From: Pseudomonadota bacterium
GTDB lineage: Bacteria > Myxococcota > Myxococcia > Myxococcales > Myxococcaceae
Assembly: GCA_023423535.1 (NCBI GenBank)
Contig: JAFAFL010000106.1
Span: forward strand, 35,476-99,475
Length of the DNA: 64,000 nt
Direction of reading: 5' to 3'
The notes beneath the pieces were generated by a model. The model was not told the origin of the DNA. It did not search any database and saw nothing but the letters and a program-made list of their open reading frames with translations. Positions 25,714 to 34,705 of this stretch are shown here, piece after piece. The number at the start of each line of letters is the position of its first letter. Position 1 is the first letter of the stretch. The position numbers were made by a program, and so were the translations under genes.

Positions 25714-25941
25714 TCAGCGCTCTTTCAGCGCCCGGTCGATCCGCTGCTCGATGGCGCGGCGCAGGCGCCGGCCCTCGGCGATCTTCTCCGCGATCTCGCG
25801 GCGCAGGGCGGCCACCCGTTCGTCGGCCTCGCTGCGGCGCGCCGTCTGACGCGCGGACTGCTGCCTGGGTGCCTCGATGCGCCCGGTCTGCTCGCCGCTG
25901 CGCTTGCGCGCCGTGTTGCCACTCGCCTTCCCCTTCGCCAT
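25714..25941 (-). CDS. Small basic coiled-coil protein
   Basis: 75 residues from ATG 25941, preceded directly by GGAGGGTGGG. The N-terminal third is a disordered Lys/Ser/Thr/Arg region ('AKGKASGNTARKRS'); the C-terminal half is a strongly helical, heptad-like Arg/Glu/Ala/Leu stretch ('ERVAALRREIAEKIAEGRRLRRAI'). No known family recognised. Coding potential is supported by the ribosome binding site and helical periodicity only. Confidence 0.55.
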   Translation of the reverse strand: MAKGKASGNTARKRSGEQTGRIEAPRQQSARQTARRSEADERVAALRREIAEKIAEGRRLRRAIEQRIDRALKER

Positions 25942-26084
25942 CCCACCCTCCAAGGTTGTGCCTGTCGGAAGGTGGATCCGCGCTCTCGCGGATGCACGCT
26001 GGCCTGCCTGGCTGCTCTGTCCCGTCCGCCACCCCGAAGAGCCCGGTGGTGCGCGCGCCGCCCCACCGTTAACGTGAAAGCGTC

Positions 26085-26552
26085 ATGTTCCAGCTGAAGT
26101 CGGAGAAAGAGCTCCTCGCCGCGTTCCGCACCCGCGACCGCAAGCACGTGGAGCCGCCACCGGGCCTGCAGTACCCGCTGTTCGTCCGCAACTACCTCTC
26201 GTGGGTGGACCCCACCGGCGTGCGCGCGTTCATCGTCTTCGCCGGCCCGGACGAGTCGCATCCCACCGGCATCGCCTTCCGCCGCGACCAGACCGGTGAG
26301 GGCGGCGGAAGCGGCCTGTGCGAGTGGTGCCACAGCAGCGGCAGCTCGGACGAGATCGGCCTGCTGACCACGGACGTATCCGGGCACAAGCGGGTGGGCG
26401 TGTACCTCTGCCGCGACCTGCGCTGCGAGGCGAAGATCCAGGACGCCGCGGACAGGTCCGGCCGCAACCCCATCCCGCCGACGCGCGAGGCCCTCCTGCG
26501 GATGAGCCGCTTCGCGGAGAACGCGCTGGGCATCAAGCAGACGAACCGATAG
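26085..26552 (+). CDS. FBP-type treble-clef zinc-finger protein (FusB/EF-G-binding-like C-terminal domain)
   Basis: 155 residues. Two Cys pairs, 'LCEWCHSSG' (near 80) and 'YLCRDLRCEAKI' (near 109), form the treble clef of the FBP C-terminal zinc-finger family, with the family-specific 'GLLTTDVSGHKRVGVYLC' between them. In FusB/FBP proteins this finger binds elongation factor G and rescues it from fusidic acid or aids ribosome release. This protein has only a short N-terminal part rather than the FusB helical domain, so binding to EF-G is an extrapolation. Cytoplasmic. Stands alone between the small coiled-coil gene and the glucosidase. Confidence 0.82.
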   Translation: MFQLKSEKELLAAFRTRDRKHVEPPPGLQYPLFVRNYLSWVDPTGVRAFIVFAGPDESHPTGIAFRRDQTGEGGGSGLCEWCHSSGSSDEIGLLTTDVSGHKRVGVYLCRDLRCEAKIQDAADRSGRNPIPPTREALLRMSRFAENALGIKQTNR

Positions 26553-26614
26553 CCGAACGACGGTGAGCCGCCGCAGCCGTTGGCGCGGGCGCGGCAGTGC
26601 GCCAGCGTCTGCGC

Positions 26615-29104
26615 ATGCCCCTCCTCTCCTCGTCGTGGCGCCGGATGGAGGCCGACGAGCGCCGCCTCTCGCTCGAGGTCTCGGAGCACCAGCTCGTCGA
26701 GGTCAGCGCCCCCACCGAAGGCGTGCTGAGGGTGCGCCACCTGACCTGCGCGCGGCTGTCCACGCACGGGACCGGAACGCTGCCGCCGAAGCGGTCGTTC
26801 GCCGTCAACGGCGGGCTCGGAGAGGGTCTGCCGATCTCCGTCTCGCGCGTGGGCGCCGACCGCATCCGGGTGGAGGCAGAGGGCGCGTCACTGGAGCTGT
26901 GGCGGGACGGCTCTACCGGAGACCTGCGCTGGATCTTCGGCGAGGACCGCGCGGAGTGTCTGTGCCTGCGCGGCGAGGCAGACGTGGGCTACCCGCAGCC
27001 GCGCTACAGCTCGGAGCTCATCCTGCGCGCGCCGGAGGGCGAGGCGTACCTCGGCTTCGGCGAGAAGACCGGCCCGCTGGACAAGCGCGGGATGCGCTTC
27101 ACCTTCTGGAACACCGACGTCCTTCCCCACGGGCCGGACACCGACCCGCTCTACGCGTCGTTTCCCTTCTCTCTCGCGCTGGGCCGGGGCGACGCGTGGG
27201 GGCTCTTCGTGGACGAGTCCGCGCGCTCGGAGGTGGACGTGGCGCAGGCGTGCGAGGACCGCGTGCGCTGGCGCGTGCAGGGGCCGGAGGTGGACGTCTA
27301 TCTCATCGCCGGGCCCACGCCGCTGGAGGTCATCGCGCGTGCGTCGAGGCTCACCGGCCGCCCACAGCTGCCGCCCTTGTGGAGCCTCGGGCTGCACCAG
27401 TCGCGCTGGGGCTACGAGGGCCGCGAGGAGGTGCTCTCGATCATCGACGCCTACCGCGCGCACGAACTGCCGCTGGACTGCGTGCACCTCGACATCGATC
27501 ACCCGCTGGGGCTCCGGCCACTGAGCTGGGACACGTCGCGCTTTGGAGAACCGGAAGACCTCGTCGCCGCCGCCGCCGAGCGCGGGGTGAAGCTGGTGAC
27601 GATCGTGGATCCGGCCATACCGCTGGTGCCCGGTGAGGCGCTCTTCGAAGAGGCGCGCGAGGGCAACCACCTCGTGCGCGACGACCGCGGCGAGGTGCTG
27701 GTGGGCGAGGTCTGGCCGTCCCGCTGCGTGTGGCCCGACTTCACGCGGGACGAGGTGCGCGCGTTCTGGTGCGAGAGGCACGCGCCGCTGCTCGAGGCGG
27801 GGATCGCCGGCATCTGGAACGACATGAACGAGCCTTCATGTTTCGCGGTGCATGGCGGCGAACGCATTGGTCCGCCACCGGGCGTGAAGCGCAGCCTGCC
27901 GCGAGAGCCGGAGGGCAAGACGCTGCCGGACGACGCTCGTCACGGCACGAGGCGACACCTGGAGGTGCACAACGCCTACGCGTCGGGGATGGCGGAGGCC
28001 GCCCACGCTGCGCTGCGGAAGTTCCGTCCGGAGAAGCGGCCGTTCGTGCTGACCCGCGCCGGCTTCAGCGGGATCGCGCGACACGCGGCGATGTGGACGG
28101 GCGACAACTCGAGCCACTGGGAGCACCTCGAGCTGTCCCTGACGATGCTGCAGGGGCTCGGGCTGAGCGGGATGCCGTTCTGCGGCGCGGACGTGCCGGG
28201 CTTCCTCGGCGTCGCGAGCGGCGAGCTGATGGTGCGCTGGTTCCAGGCCGGCAGCTTCTATCCCTTCCTGCGCAACCACTCCGCGCGAGGCACGCCGCCG
28301 AAGGAGCCGTGGCGGTTCGGGGAGCGCTTCCTCGGGCCGGCACGCGAGGCGCTGCTGCGGCGCTACCGGCTCTTGCCGGAGCTCTATTCGCGGATGGAGG
28401 AGGCCTCGCGGACGGGCGCGCCGGTGATGCGGCCGCTCTCGCTCCATTGGCCCGAGGATCGCGAGGCGCTGTGGGCGAAGGACTCGTTCCTCTTCGGCGA
28501 TGCGCTGCTCGTCGCGCCGGTGGTGCGACCGGGACAGACGAAGCGGATGGTCTATCTGCCGCGCGGACGGTGGGCGCCCTTCTCGAACCTCCGCGAGGGC
28601 GAGCGCGCGCACCTCATCGAGGGCCCCGCGCACCTCGTGGTGGACGCTCCGCTGGAGGTGACGCCGATGTTCCTGCGCGCGGGCCATGGGCTCGCGCTGA
28701 CCGCGGCCGCGATGCATACGTCGCGCGCGGTGTGGCCGGAGCTGGCGTGGCACCTGTGCGCGCCGCCGGGTGGCGATGCCTCGGCCGAGCTCTTCGAAGA
28801 CGAGGGCGACGGGCCGCTCGAGTCAGGCGTGCCGTGGCGGCGGACGCGGATCGACGCGCGGTGGAGAGACATCAAGGGCGGTCACTGTCTGAAGCTCGTG
28901 CGCACGCAGACGGGCGCGTCGAAGTCGCCCGCGAGGCCGGAGCGCATCCACCTGCACGGGCTGGCCGCGCTGTCGCTCGGGGGCTCCGGGGGAGAGGTGG
29001 CCGCGGTGGGTGGCCACGCGAAGTGGCAGGAGGGCGCGTTGGTCGTGGAGCCGGAAGAGTCCGCGTGGAGCGAAATGACCGTCGTGCTCGGTGGCGTGGA
29101 GTAG
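26615..29104 (+). CDS. Glycoside hydrolase family 31 (alpha-glucosidase type)
   Basis: About 829 residues from ATG 26615 (a GTG at 26597 is an alternative; neither has a good ribosome binding site). N-terminal beta-sandwich (about 1-230), then the TIM barrel: nucleophile Asp403 in GIWNDMNEP and acid/base Asp497 in WTGDNSSHWEHL, both at the usual GH31 spacing, and 'PFCGADVPGF' after. C-terminal beta domains follow ('DALLVAPVV', 'GHGLAL'). Hydrolyses terminal alpha-linked glucose (or xylose/galactose) from oligosaccharides. No signal peptide, so probably cytoplasmic; this would serve glycogen, maltodextrin or trehalose-like storage. The exact substrate cannot be read from sequence. Confidence 0.93.
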   Translation: MPLLSSSWRRMEADERRLSLEVSEHQLVEVSAPTEGVLRVRHLTCARLSTHGTGTLPPKRSFAVNGGLGEGLPISVSRVGADRIRVEAEGASLELWRDGSTGDLRWIFGEDRAECLCLRGEADVGYPQPRYSSELILRAPEGEAYLGFGEKTGPLDKRGMRFTFWNTDVLPHGPDTDPLYASFPFSLALGRGDAWGLFVDESARSEVDVAQACEDRVRWRVQGPEVDVYLIAGPTPLEVIARASRLTGRPQLPPLWSLGLHQSRWGYEGREEVLSIIDAYRAHELPLDCVHLDIDHPLGLRPLSWDTSRFGEPEDLVAAAAERGVKLVTIVDPAIPLVPGEALFEEAREGNHLVRDDRGEVLVGEVWPSRCVWPDFTRDEVRAFWCERHAPLLEAGIAGIWNDMNEPSCFAVHGGERIGPPPGVKRSLPREPEGKTLPDDARHGTRRHLEVHNAYASGMAEAAHAALRKFRPEKRPFVLTRAGFSGIARHAAMWTGDNSSHWEHLELSLTMLQGLGLSGMPFCGADVPGFLGVASGELMVRWFQAGSFYPFLRNHSARGTPPKEPWRFGERFLGPAREALLRRYRLLPELYSRMEEASRTGAPVMRPLSLHWPEDREALWAKDSFLFGDALLVAPVVRPGQTKRMVYLPRGRWAPFSNLREGERAHLIEGPAHLVVDAPLEVTPMFLRAGHGLALTAAAMHTSRAVWPELAWHLCAPPGGDASAELFEDEGDGPLESGVPWRRTRIDARWRDIKGGHCLKLVRTQTGASKSPARPERIHLHGLAALSLGGSGGEVAAVGGHAKWQEGALVVEPEESAWSEMTVVLGGVE

Positions 29105-29116
29105 GATCGCCCTCGC

Positions 29117-29848
29117 GTGCTCCGGCTGTTCCTGATGCTCGTCGTCCTCCTCGTCGCGCCCGACGCGGCGGCTCACTTCACTTCCTCGGCGCCGCGCAGC
29201 GCGCACCTGCTCCCGCGCGCTCCGGCGCATCACGTGCGGCTGGTGCAGGCGCCGGCCGTCGAGGATCCGCTGCCCGGCATCGCACCCGATCCCTATGCCC
29301 GGCGGGTGAACATGGCGGAGGTGGCGTTCGGCGCGGCGATGGTGCTCGGCGCGGACGTCGTCTCCGCGGTGATCGGCGCGGGCGTGGGCGGCGCGGCGTA
29401 CCTGCTGGGGACGAGTCCGATCCTCTCGGTGGTGGCGGGCTTCATCACCTTTCTCGGCGCGGATCTCTTCCTCGCACCGGCAGCGGCGGCGATCGGCGCG
29501 TACACCGTGTCGCCGAAGGGCGGAAACAACGGGATGCTCGGGGCGGTGCTCGGCGCGGGGATGGCGCAGCTCGCGTACACCGCCGTGTTCGTCGGCGTGG
29601 GCGTGGGCTTCGGCGTGCTGGTGCGCGTGTTCAGCCCGCAGTCGCTTGCGGCGCAGGGAGGTGGGCTGCTCGCGAGCCTCGCGCTGTTGGTCGTGCACAC
29701 CGTGGTGCTTCCGGTGGGCGCATCGCTCGGGATCCACTGGGCGCCGCCGCAGCCGGACGCGCGGCCCATCCCGCTCGCCACGACGCCGCACGACTTCCAT
29801 GCGCAGGCGCTCTTGCGGCCCGCCCCCGGCTTCGCCGTCCGCTTCTGA
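29117..29848 (+). CDS. Hypothetical membrane protein with signal peptide
   Basis: 243 residues from GTG 29117, 12 bases after the glucosidase stop. Signal peptide 1-20 (LVVLLVAPDAAA-HF), a Pro/His-rich region, then four Gly/Ala-rich transmembrane helices (about 67-90, 95-125, 140-170, 180-205) and a polar tail. The glycine-zipper-like helices could form an inner-membrane bundle. No family recognised. Possibly co-transcribed with the glucosidase because of the close spacing. Confidence 0.7.
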   Translation: MLRLFLMLVVLLVAPDAAAHFTSSAPRSAHLLPRAPAHHVRLVQAPAVEDPLPGIAPDPYARRVNMAEVAFGAAMVLGADVVSAVIGAGVGGAAYLLGTSPILSVVAGFITFLGADLFLAPAAAAIGAYTVSPKGGNNGMLGAVLGAGMAQLAYTAVFVGVGVGFGVLVRVFSPQSLAAQGGGLLASLALLVVHTVVLPVGASLGIHWAPPQPDARPIPLATTPHDFHAQALLRPAPGFAVRF

Positions 29849-29878
29849 CCTCTGCTGGCTGTTCCGTTCGGAGACCCC

Positions 29879-30469
29879 ATGGCCGCCTCACGCAAGACCA
29901 CCGACACCGACGCGATCGTGAAGGAGCTCCGCGCGTTCGGACTCCGCTACCCGGGCGCGCACATCAAGAGCCCGTGGCCCGACCACGCGGACCTCGCGGT
30001 GAACGACAAGACCTTCGCCTACCTCTCCATCGAGGGCCGCCCGTTCGGCATCTCCTGCAAGCTGCCGCAGTCGAGCGATGCCGCCCTGATGCTCCCCTTC
30101 GCGAAGCCCGCCGGCTACGGACTGGGCAAGAGCGGGTGGGTGAACGCCGAGTTCGGGCCGGGTGACGTGCCGCCGGTCGAGCTGCTCAAGAAGTGGATCG
30201 ACGAGAGCTACCGCGCGCAGGCGCCGAAGAAGCTGGTGAAGCAGCTGGACGCGGAGCGGGCGGGTGGCAGTGAAGCGGAGCCGGAGACCGCTCCGGCCGC
30301 CAAGAAGAAGGCTCCGGCAAAGAACGCTCCGGCGAAGAAGCGCGCCGCGCCGGCCGCTAAGAGAGCGACGAAAAAGGCCGCAGAACCGACCAAGCCGCCC
30401 CGAGCGGTGCAGCGACAGAAGAGCCGTCTCACCGTGGCCACCATGCTCGACGAGGACCGGGGCGCGTGA
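29879..30469 (+). CDS. MmcQ/YjbR-like protein with histone-H1-like tail
   Basis: 196 residues. Residues 1-130 match the MmcQ/YjbR fold ('YPGAHIKSPWPDHADLAVNDKTFAYL', 'GISCKLP', 'YGLGKSGWVNAEFG', 'LLKKWIDESYRAQAPKK'), a double-stranded-DNA-binding-like alpha/beta fold of unknown function. Residues about 135-185 are a low-complexity Lys/Ala/Pro tail with repeated 'APAKK' and 'KKA' like bacterial histone-H1 homologues. The combination suggests nucleic-acid contact, as inference. The Lys-rich tail is AAG-coded repetitive DNA and may vary in length between strains. Confidence 0.82.
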   Translation: MAASRKTTDTDAIVKELRAFGLRYPGAHIKSPWPDHADLAVNDKTFAYLSIEGRPFGISCKLPQSSDAALMLPFAKPAGYGLGKSGWVNAEFGPGDVPPVELLKKWIDESYRAQAPKKLVKQLDAERAGGSEAEPETAPAAKKKAPAKNAPAKKRAAPAAKRATKKAAEPTKPPRAVQRQKSRLTVATMLDEDRGA

Positions 30470-30477
30470 GCCTCTAA

Positions 30478-30769
30478 GTGGACACCAGTGCCGTATTGAA
30501 GCGGCACATCGAGGAGCCATAGCGACGCATTCGAGCGCTACTTGCTCGCCGACGCGACGTGGGTGACCGCCCGCCATCTTTGGAGCGTGGTTCGGCGGAA
30601 TCTCGCGCGGCCTCTCGAGGGCGCCGCGCTGGCTGGTGCAATGGCCGTCGACGCCCTTCAGCTCGCGGCCGCTTCTCGCGCCGGAGCAGGCGCCCTCACG
30701 TTCCTCACGGGCGATGTGCGCCAGGCACAGGCGGCTCGCTCGCTGGGGTTCGCGGTGCTCGGGGCCTGA
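30478..30769 (+). pseudogene. Degraded VapC-like PIN-domain toxin gene
   Basis: GTG at 30478 opens VDTSAVLKRHIEEP, the classic PIN start with the first catalytic Asp, then meets TAG at 30520-30522. Shifting frame by one base gives SDAFERYLLADATWVTARHL and then joins VDALQLAAASRAGAG and LTGDVRQAQAARSLGFAVLG, the last two PIN blocks. About 45 residues of the usual middle are missing. So the gene has a frameshift and an internal deletion. There is no antitoxin upstream: the YjbR-like gene stop is 8 bases away. Fossil of a lost toxin-antitoxin module. Confidence 0.7.
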
Positions 30770-30789
30770 TCGTTTCGTGGTTCAACGAC

Positions 30790-31707
30790 TCACGGCGCCG
30801 CCGCGCGGTACAGCTCAATCGTCTGCAGCTCGTCGTGCTCGTGCTCAAACCCGGTCTCCTTCCGGAACGCGCTCCCGTCGATCACGATCGGGTACTTGAG
30901 GTGGGACAGCGCTCCGGGCGGCAGCTTCGGGAATCCGAACCGCCCGAGCATCGCGCGCAGCACGCGCTCCGGGGTGGGGATGGCGATCCGGCCCGCGTGA
31001 CGGATGACCGCGGAGAGCGGCAGCGGCGGAGGACCTGCCACGTTGAAGATGCCGCGCACGCTCTTCTCCAGCGCGAGCACCACCGCGTTGACCGCGTCCC
31101 CCTCCTGCATGAACTGGAAGAGCGGGTCGTAGCCGAGCACCGTGGGCACGCGACGTCCCCGGATGAAGGAGGCCAGGGTGCCGGTGCCGGGCTCGCCCAG
31201 CGTGTAGCAGAAGCGCAGCACCGCGGTGGTCATCTCGGGCGCGCGCCAGAGCGAGTTCGCCGCGTAGAGATCTGCAGCGACCAGATCCGCGAGCTCCGGG
31301 TAGGCGTCCAGCGCGAGCGGGGGCTCGTGCTCGGTGTGGTAGAGCGGCGAGTCCGGCGCGGCGCCGTAGAAGGTGTGGCGGCCCACGAAGACGGTCTGCT
31401 TCACGCCCCAGCGCTGGCCGTACTCGAACACCGCCTGCGTCCCGCCGAGGTTGATCCGGTGCCGCGCCTCGCCGTCCGCCGCCAGCGCGCTCACCGTGGC
31501 CATGTGCACCACCGCGTCCGGCCGCACCTTGCGGAACACGTCCTCGGAGGCGCGCTTGCGGATGTCGAAGCGGAAGTGCGTCAGCCCCGGCGGCGCCGAG
31601 CTCCACGGTCGCGGATCGATGCCGAAGACCTCGTGGCCGCGCTCCATCAGCCGGCGCGCCACCTGCCGCGCGATGCCTCCGCTCACGCCCGGGATGAGGA
31701 CCTTCAC
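30790..31707 (-). CDS. NAD-dependent epimerase/dehydratase (SDR family)
   Basis: 305 residues from GTG 31707, which overlaps the acyltransferase stop by 4 bases (GTGA). Rossmann start VKVLIPGVSGGIARQVARRL (a GxxGxxG-like dinucleotide loop), 'HMATVSALA', a 'YHTEHEPP' region where the catalytic Tyr/Lys of extended SDRs would be, and 'GIFNVAGPPPLPL', the usual C-terminal SDR strand. The YxxxK catalytic motif is not obvious, so it may be an atypical SDR. It probably acts on a sugar nucleotide or a lipid precursor. Translationally coupled to the acyltransferase, so both likely serve one lipid or glycan pathway. Confidence 0.8.
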   Translation of the reverse strand: MKVLIPGVSGGIARQVARRLMERGHEVFGIDPRPWSSAPPGLTHFRFDIRKRASEDVFRKVRPDAVVHMATVSALAADGEARHRINLGGTQAVFEYGQRWGVKQTVFVGRHTFYGAAPDSPLYHTEHEPPLALDAYPELADLVAADLYAANSLWRAPEMTTAVLRFCYTLGEPGTGTLASFIRGRRVPTVLGYDPLFQFMQEGDAVNAVVLALEKSVRGIFNVAGPPPLPLSAVIRHAGRIAIPTPERVLRAMLGRFGFPKLPPGALSHLKYPIVIDGSAFRKETGFEHEHDELQTIELYRAAAP

Positions 31708-32489
31708 GACTCGCCCCTCCCCCTCGAGATCAACCCGGCGATGCGGTCCTTCACCTGCTCCACGTAGCGCTCGATGACGCGGTCGTCTTCGTTGCCGGTG
31801 CCCTCGAAGTGCATCGGCTCGCCGTAGTGCACCGCGAGCGGCACCGGCAAAGGCACCGGCAGCACCCACGGCGTCACCGGCACGTAGGGCACGCCCAACA
31901 ACTTTCCCAACAGATAGAGGTTCTTCACCGTGGGGATCGCATCGCCGCCGCCGATGAACCCGAACGGGATGATCGGCGTCTTCGTCTTCAGCGCCAGCCG
32001 CATGAAGCCGGTGCCGAAATCGACGAGCGAGTCGCGCTCGGGGAAGAGCTTCGCGGTGCCGCGCGCGCCCTCGGGAAAGACCATGAGGAGGCGCTCGTCC
32101 TCGAGCAGGCGCACCGCGTGCTCCGGCAGCCCGGTGAACTGACCGGTGCGGCTCGTCCACACCGCGCTGAGCGGAAAGCGCGCGAGAAACTTCTCCGCCA
32201 TCCCCTGCCCCAGCCTCGGCGGATCCATCTCCAGCAGGAGCGACACGAGGACCATCGCGCCGTCCAGCGCCACGCCTCCGCTGTGGTTCCCCACGAGCAT
32301 CCCGCGCCCACGCTTCGGCACGTTCTCGATGCCGTGGCAGCGCACGCGGAAGTAGTGCCGGTAGAGGAACGCCAGCGGTGCGGCCGCGCGCGCGAGGTGT
32401 CGCTTGGAGATCCCGTAGGGGTCGTAGCCGAGCGCGTTGAAGGGGAGCTCGAGCCGCTCAACCCGTGCGGCCACCGATTCGTCTGACAT
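31704..32489 (-). CDS. Lysophospholipid acyltransferase (PlsC-like)
   Basis: 261 residues from ATG 32489, with GGAGGGGAAG upstream. Acyltransferase block 'MLVGNHSGGVALDGAM' holds the catalytic His and Asp, with a longer spacing than the usual NHx4D. 'VFPEGARGTAKLF' is the FPEG glycerophosphate-binding block, and 'FMRLALKTKTPIIPFGFIGGG' the third. It transfers an acyl chain to a glycerolipid or similar acceptor at the inner membrane; the HSGG variant is seen in LPLAT subfamilies near oxidoreductases. First of a two-gene operon with the SDR gene, divergent from the cytochrome lipoprotein gene. Confidence 0.85.
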   Translation of the reverse strand: MSDESVAARVERLELPFNALGYDPYGISKRHLARAAAPLAFLYRHYFRVRCHGIENVPKRGRGMLVGNHSGGVALDGAMVLVSLLLEMDPPRLGQGMAEKFLARFPLSAVWTSRTGQFTGLPEHAVRLLEDERLLMVFPEGARGTAKLFPERDSLVDFGTGFMRLALKTKTPIIPFGFIGGGDAIPTVKNLYLLGKLLGVPYVPVTPWVLPVPLPVPLAVHYGEPMHFEGTGNEDDRVIERYVEQVKDRIAGLISRGRGES

Positions 32490-32607
32490 CGTGCGCTTCC
32501 CCTCCCGGTGGACCGATGAGGCCCGTCGAGCCTGCCGGGAAGATGCACGCGAGAGGCTGTCCGGTCTAGCGTGCTTTCCACTCGCCCGGCCGAGCGAGGA
32601 GGACCCC

Positions 32608-34650
32608 ATGAACCTTCGCAACTCCCTCACCTCATTCGTCGTGACGGTGGCGCTCTCTTCGGTGGCGATCGGCACAGGCGCCGGCTGCTCGAAGGAGTCG
32701 CCGCAGCACGTGCGCAACGCGGGCTCGCTCGCGCTCTCCAACGACGACGCGCTGGTGTACGCGGCGGACGCCGACAACGGGATCGTCGCGGTGGTGGACG
32801 CGGAGAGCGAAGCGAAGGTCACGGAGGTGCCTGTCGGCGCGCATCCCGAGGCGATCCTCGTCGGCCCGGATGATCGCGTGTGGGTGGCCAATCGCGGCAG
32901 CGGCACCCTCTCCCACTTCCGCCGCGGCGAGTGGCACGAGGTGGACACGATCCCGGTGGGCGTGGAGCCGGTGAGCCTCGCGATGTCGAAGGACGGCAAG
33001 ACGCTCTACGTGGTGAATGCCGCGGCGCTGGAGGACGCGCTCCACGGCTCGCTGATGGCGATCGACACCGCGACCTTGAAGCCGCTGTGGGACCTGCAGC
33101 TGCCGCTCGACCCGCGCAGCGTGGCGCTCCTGTCGGAGAAGCGCGCGGTCGTCTCGCTCTACCGCAGCGGCGACGTGGTCGAGGTCGATCTCGAGGAGCG
33201 CCGCATCGTGCGCGGTGGGACGGGGCTCTTCGAGGCGGTGAACCGCAACCCCTTCGAGACGAGCGGAGGCGACGTCCGGCCCAACGTGCTCTTCCTCGGA
33301 GGAACGGTGCGGGCGCGCGGCATGTCGCAGGTGGTCGCGAGCCCTGACGGAAAGCGCGTGTACGCCACCACCACGCTCTCCAGCGACGCGGTGCTCAACG
33401 ATCCGAACCGCGGCGGTGGCGGTGGTTCGTACGGCAGCGGCAGCGGCAGCGACAGCACCGGCTGCGGCGCGGGCGGCGCGGTGACGACCTCGGGCTTGGT
33501 GGCCTTCGATCCGGAGGAGGAGCTGGCGCCGCGGGTGGACTCGGTGCAGGACTGTGGCCCGCGTGAGCCGCGCGATCATCCGCCCACCCTGCTGACCTCG
33601 TTCGATGCGCAGCGTCGCGTGCAGGGGCCGACGGCGGCGCTGGTGGACGCGACGGGCACCTGGCTCTTCATCGCGCACCGGGAGACGAACAACGTCGCCG
33701 TGGTGCCCACCGCGCGCAACAAGGCCGAGAGCGGCTCGGGCACCTTTTCTCCCGAGGATCTGATGATGCGTTCGGATCCGATGAAGGCGGTCGTCACCGT
33801 GGGCAGCGCGCCGACGGGGCTCGCGCTGACGAAGGACGGCACCACGCTCTGGGTGCACAACCAGTTCGACCACACGGTGCAGCGACTGGAGAGCGGCAAC
33901 CGCGGCGCGCTGACGGCCAGCACGCCCGTGCGCTTTGCCGAGGACAACCTCTCCGAGCTCACACCCGAGGCGCTGCGCGGGCGCCGGCTCTTCTTCAGCG
34001 CCACCGACACGCAGATGAACGGCGTGGGCATCTCCTGCGCGAGCTGCCACCTCGAGGGCCGCGAGGACGGTCACGTGTGGAACTTCATCGAGGGGCCGCG
34101 GCAGACGCCTTCGCTCGCGGGCCGGCGGCTGGCGGAGACGGGCCCTTTCCACTGGGGCGGCGAGCACTCGGACTTCAAGTCGTTCGTCGATCACACGGTG
34201 GGCGAGCGCATGGGCGGCAGCGGCCTCAGCGAAGCGCAGCAGAGCGACCTCATGGCGTTCATCATGTCCATGCCCAGCGCGCCGAACCCGCATCAGAAGT
34301 CCGCGCCCACCGACGCGCAGATCCGCGGCGCGCAGGCCTTCCAGAAGGCCGAGTGCGACGACTGCCACGCCCAGGCGACCGCGTTCCAGAACACCGAGCG
34401 CCACGACGTGGGCACCTACGTGATCGACGGGCCGGTGCCGGACAGCCTCGAGTTCTTCGCGAAGACCGGCGGGCTGAACACGCCGTCGCTGCTCGGGCTC
34501 GCGCGGACCGCGCCCTATCTGCACGACGGCAGCGCGGCCACGCTGAAGGACCGGCTGCTGCGCGACAAGGACGGGGACAGGCACGGCAAGACGTCGCAGC
34601 TGACGATGGCCGAGGTGGACGACCTCGTCGAATACCTGAAGTCTCTGTAG
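32608..34650 (+). CDS. Di-haem cytochrome c / YncE-like beta-propeller lipoprotein
   Basis: 680 residues from ATG 32608, preceded by GAGGAGG. Lipoprotein signal with Cys27 (GAGC). Residues 30-470 hold repeated 'DGKTLYVVN'-, 'DGKRVYAT'-, 'DGTTLWVHN'-type blades of a YncE/NHL-like propeller, interrupted by a Gly/Ser-rich loop near 270-285. The C-terminal part has two haem c sites, CASCH (477-481) and CDDCH (583-587), in the MauG/cytochrome-c-peroxidase pattern ('GRRLFFSA', 'NTPSLLGLARTAPYLHDGS'). It would act in the periplasm or at the outer membrane in peroxide reduction or electron transfer. Substrate unknown. Confidence 0.85.
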   Translation: MNLRNSLTSFVVTVALSSVAIGTGAGCSKESPQHVRNAGSLALSNDDALVYAADADNGIVAVVDAESEAKVTEVPVGAHPEAILVGPDDRVWVANRGSGTLSHFRRGEWHEVDTIPVGVEPVSLAMSKDGKTLYVVNAAALEDALHGSLMAIDTATLKPLWDLQLPLDPRSVALLSEKRAVVSLYRSGDVVEVDLEERRIVRGGTGLFEAVNRNPFETSGGDVRPNVLFLGGTVRARGMSQVVASPDGKRVYATTTLSSDAVLNDPNRGGGGGSYGSGSGSDSTGCGAGGAVTTSGLVAFDPEEELAPRVDSVQDCGPREPRDHPPTLLTSFDAQRRVQGPTAALVDATGTWLFIAHRETNNVAVVPTARNKAESGSGTFSPEDLMMRSDPMKAVVTVGSAPTGLALTKDGTTLWVHNQFDHTVQRLESGNRGALTASTPVRFAEDNLSELTPEALRGRRLFFSATDTQMNGVGISCASCHLEGREDGHVWNFIEGPRQTPSLAGRRLAETGPFHWGGEHSDFKSFVDHTVGERMGGSGLSEAQQSDLMAFIMSMPSAPNPHQKSAPTDAQIRGAQAFQKAECDDCHAQATAFQNTERHDVGTYVIDGPVPDSLEFFAKTGGLNTPSLLGLARTAPYLHDGSAATLKDRLLRDKDGDRHGKTSQLTMAEVDDLVEYLKSL

Positions 34651-34705
34651 CGAAGCGCCACGTTGCGCTCGACGCACCGCGGCTTCATGCGCATCCTCAC
34701 GCGCC

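Noticed and set aside
31708..32160. Upstream extension of the epimerase frame
   Set aside because: It runs antisense-like through the acyltransferase gene with Arg-rich content; the Rossmann fold starts at the GTG at 31707.
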